Assembly: GCF_046542825.1 (NCBI RefSeq)
Contig: NZ_JBKHAQ010000019.1
Coordinates: forward strand, 1-32,856
Direction of reading: 5' to 3'
Origin: Rhodosalinus sp046542825
Lineage (GTDB): Bacteria > Pseudomonadota > Alphaproteobacteria > Rhodobacterales > Rhodobacteraceae
DNA length: 32,856 nucleotides
Of the stretch, positions 32,029 through 32,856 are shown piece by piece (within the stretch, counting starts at the first letter, position 1; each line of letters opens with the position of its first letter). Position numbers and translations under genes: made by a program. Under the pieces are notes generated by a model. That model was not told the origin of the DNA. It did not search any database and saw only the letters and a program-made list of their open reading frames with translations.

Positions 32029-32610
32029 TTAAACGGTGGCCGTCGTGAGATTGCGCGGCGTACTGCGCAGGCCCTTCGCACTCGGCACGACGAAGAATCG
32101 CATGTCGTGGAAGGTCAGCGCGCAGTCCGACTTGGGAAGGCGCAGGATGAGGGACAGAGAGCGGTGACCCTCTGCGCAGGCTGAATCGCCGGGCCGCAGT
32201 GTGGCCAGCGCCGTGCCGAAGCCATGGCCATGGGCAAGTTCCAGAGGTTCCGAGAACTCGGTGTCAGTGTGCGCACCGCCCTTCTCCGCTCGGAGGAAGA
32301 GCCCCAGCGAGCGGGCCTTGTCCGAAGTGATCTCCGCCGCGAGGCCCAGCACGTCGCCCGGTTCGAACCTGGCTTGGCCAAGCCATATGGGCAGCGTGAA
32401 CCAGGCCGGGGTCGTCCGCACGCGCGTGACGATCCTGAGAAGCTCGCCCGGCACCGAGGTCACAGTGACGTCCATGTCGCCGCCCTGCGCGTCCCAGCTC
32501 AGCGTTGCATTTGGGACGATCTCCACGTCGGGCGTTGCCGGTCCCGAGACCGACGCCTCCCGCAAACGGGTCAGAACTTGATCGACATGAGTCACACTGG
32601 CGTTGCTCAT
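32029..32610 (-). CDS. Uncharacterised protein (193 residues)
   Basis: I do not recognise this protein. No signal peptide or membrane segment is seen, so it is probably cytoplasmic. The sequence alternates beta-type stretches (VEIVPNATLSWDAQG, MDVTVTSVPGELLRIVTRV, RSLSLILRLPKSDCALTFHD) with hydrophobic-aromatic residues, suggesting a beta-sandwich, perhaps a binding domain. Two cysteines occur (CAEGH, SDCAL). ATG 32610 is preceded by AGAAGGG. Codon pattern and length support a real gene. It lies at the edge of the annotated gene block beside the gap upstream of the ABC exporter genes, in the same direction, 270 bp away, and need not be related in function. Confidence 0.75.
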   Translation of the reverse strand: MSNASVTHVDQVLTRLREASVSGPATPDVEIVPNATLSWDAQGGDMDVTVTSVPGELLRIVTRVRTTPAWFTLPIWLGQARFEPGDVLGLAAEITSDKARSLGLFLRAEKGGAHTDTEFSEPLELAHGHGFGTALATLRPGDSACAEGHRSLSLILRLPKSDCALTFHDMRFFVVPSAKGLRSTPRNLTTATV

Positions 32611-32856
32611 CTGGCGGCCCTTCTGATCCGGGGAACACGAACTGCTAACCTACCTGCGAAGCCGGCGTCAATGCGGCCCTGCACACGCGCGTTCATGGGC
32701 GACCTGAGCCGCTTCCCGGAAACGGGACAGGATCTGGCGGTTTTTCGCGCTACTTTTCGGGCCTTGCCGTCGGGTTGCATGATGGTCTCGTCGGCGCGTT
32801 AGACCACGTCCGGTGGCGCTCTCGACGGGGTTGGTGCGTGGATGGTCCCGGTGCTT
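32611..32856. other. Right edge: no supported gene; possible transposase remnant
   Basis: No complete gene is seen in these 246 bases. On the minus strand, from the window end, the translation reads DHPRTNPVESATGRGLTRR, which recalls the C-terminal TTNPIES motif of IS256-family transposases, but the following residues do not match and the frame soon loses coherence. It may be a decayed insertion sequence or chance. The stretch before 32780 is featureless apart from the upstream region of the 193-residue gene. Confidence 0.3.

Overview
This window is very GC-rich chromosomal DNA from an alphaproteobacterium, almost certainly of the Rhodobacteraceae/Roseobacter group. The evidence is the divergent regA-senC / regB redox-sensing locus near ahcY, the alphaproteobacterial AddAB pair, an HslV with a short propeptide before its catalytic threonine, a single-domain NavBac sodium channel, and an intergenic CtrA-type TTAA-N7-TTAAC box. 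I see no prophage, CRISPR array, rRNA, tRNA or intact insertion sequence. Coding density is high and many genes overlap.

Left part (1-6.5 kb): the 5' two thirds of ahcY (minus, cut by the window edge); an HD-domain hydrolase and a small membrane protein (plus); then the redox regulatory locus, with senC, regA and a small lipoprotein gene running left and regB running right. regB is followed by a membrane-anchored multi-PAS protein without a kinase domain. It is probably the DivL-type regulator of the CckA-ChpT-CtrA phosphorelay and has a perfect CtrA box upstream.

Centre-left (6.6-17.6 kb): tsaE, amgK, murU, addB and addA overlap end to end, joining tRNA t6A synthesis, peptidoglycan recycling and double-strand-break repair in one probable transcript. 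trxA with a strong hairpin follows, then hslV and hslU (ATP-dependent protease).

Centre-right (17.6-23.8 kb): proline iminopeptidase (minus) diverges from ubiG (plus). A minus-strand series comF, grxC, nitrilase-family amidase and marR converges on ubiG. comF and a methyltransferase-like gene start head to head with overlapping start codons; hemH (ferrochelatase) follows.

Right part (23.8-32.9 kb): a small signal-peptide/membrane protein, two different L,D-transpeptidases flanking a CAP-domain lipoprotein (envelope functions), a NavBac channel downstream of an RlmD-like 23S rRNA methyltransferase, a tandem pair of half-size ABC exporters, and an unrecognised 193-residue protein. The last 246 bases hold no gene I can support.

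The most unusual non-coding signal is two pairs of AT-rich near-perfect palindromes built on a shared TTCGRTCGAA core. One pair lies between hslV and hslU, the other between the convergent ubiG and marR genes. Both have the same architecture (26-30 bp palindromes, centres 47-48 bp apart, GC-rich spacer). They look like a dispersed repeat family and are the best candidate here for something not yet described.
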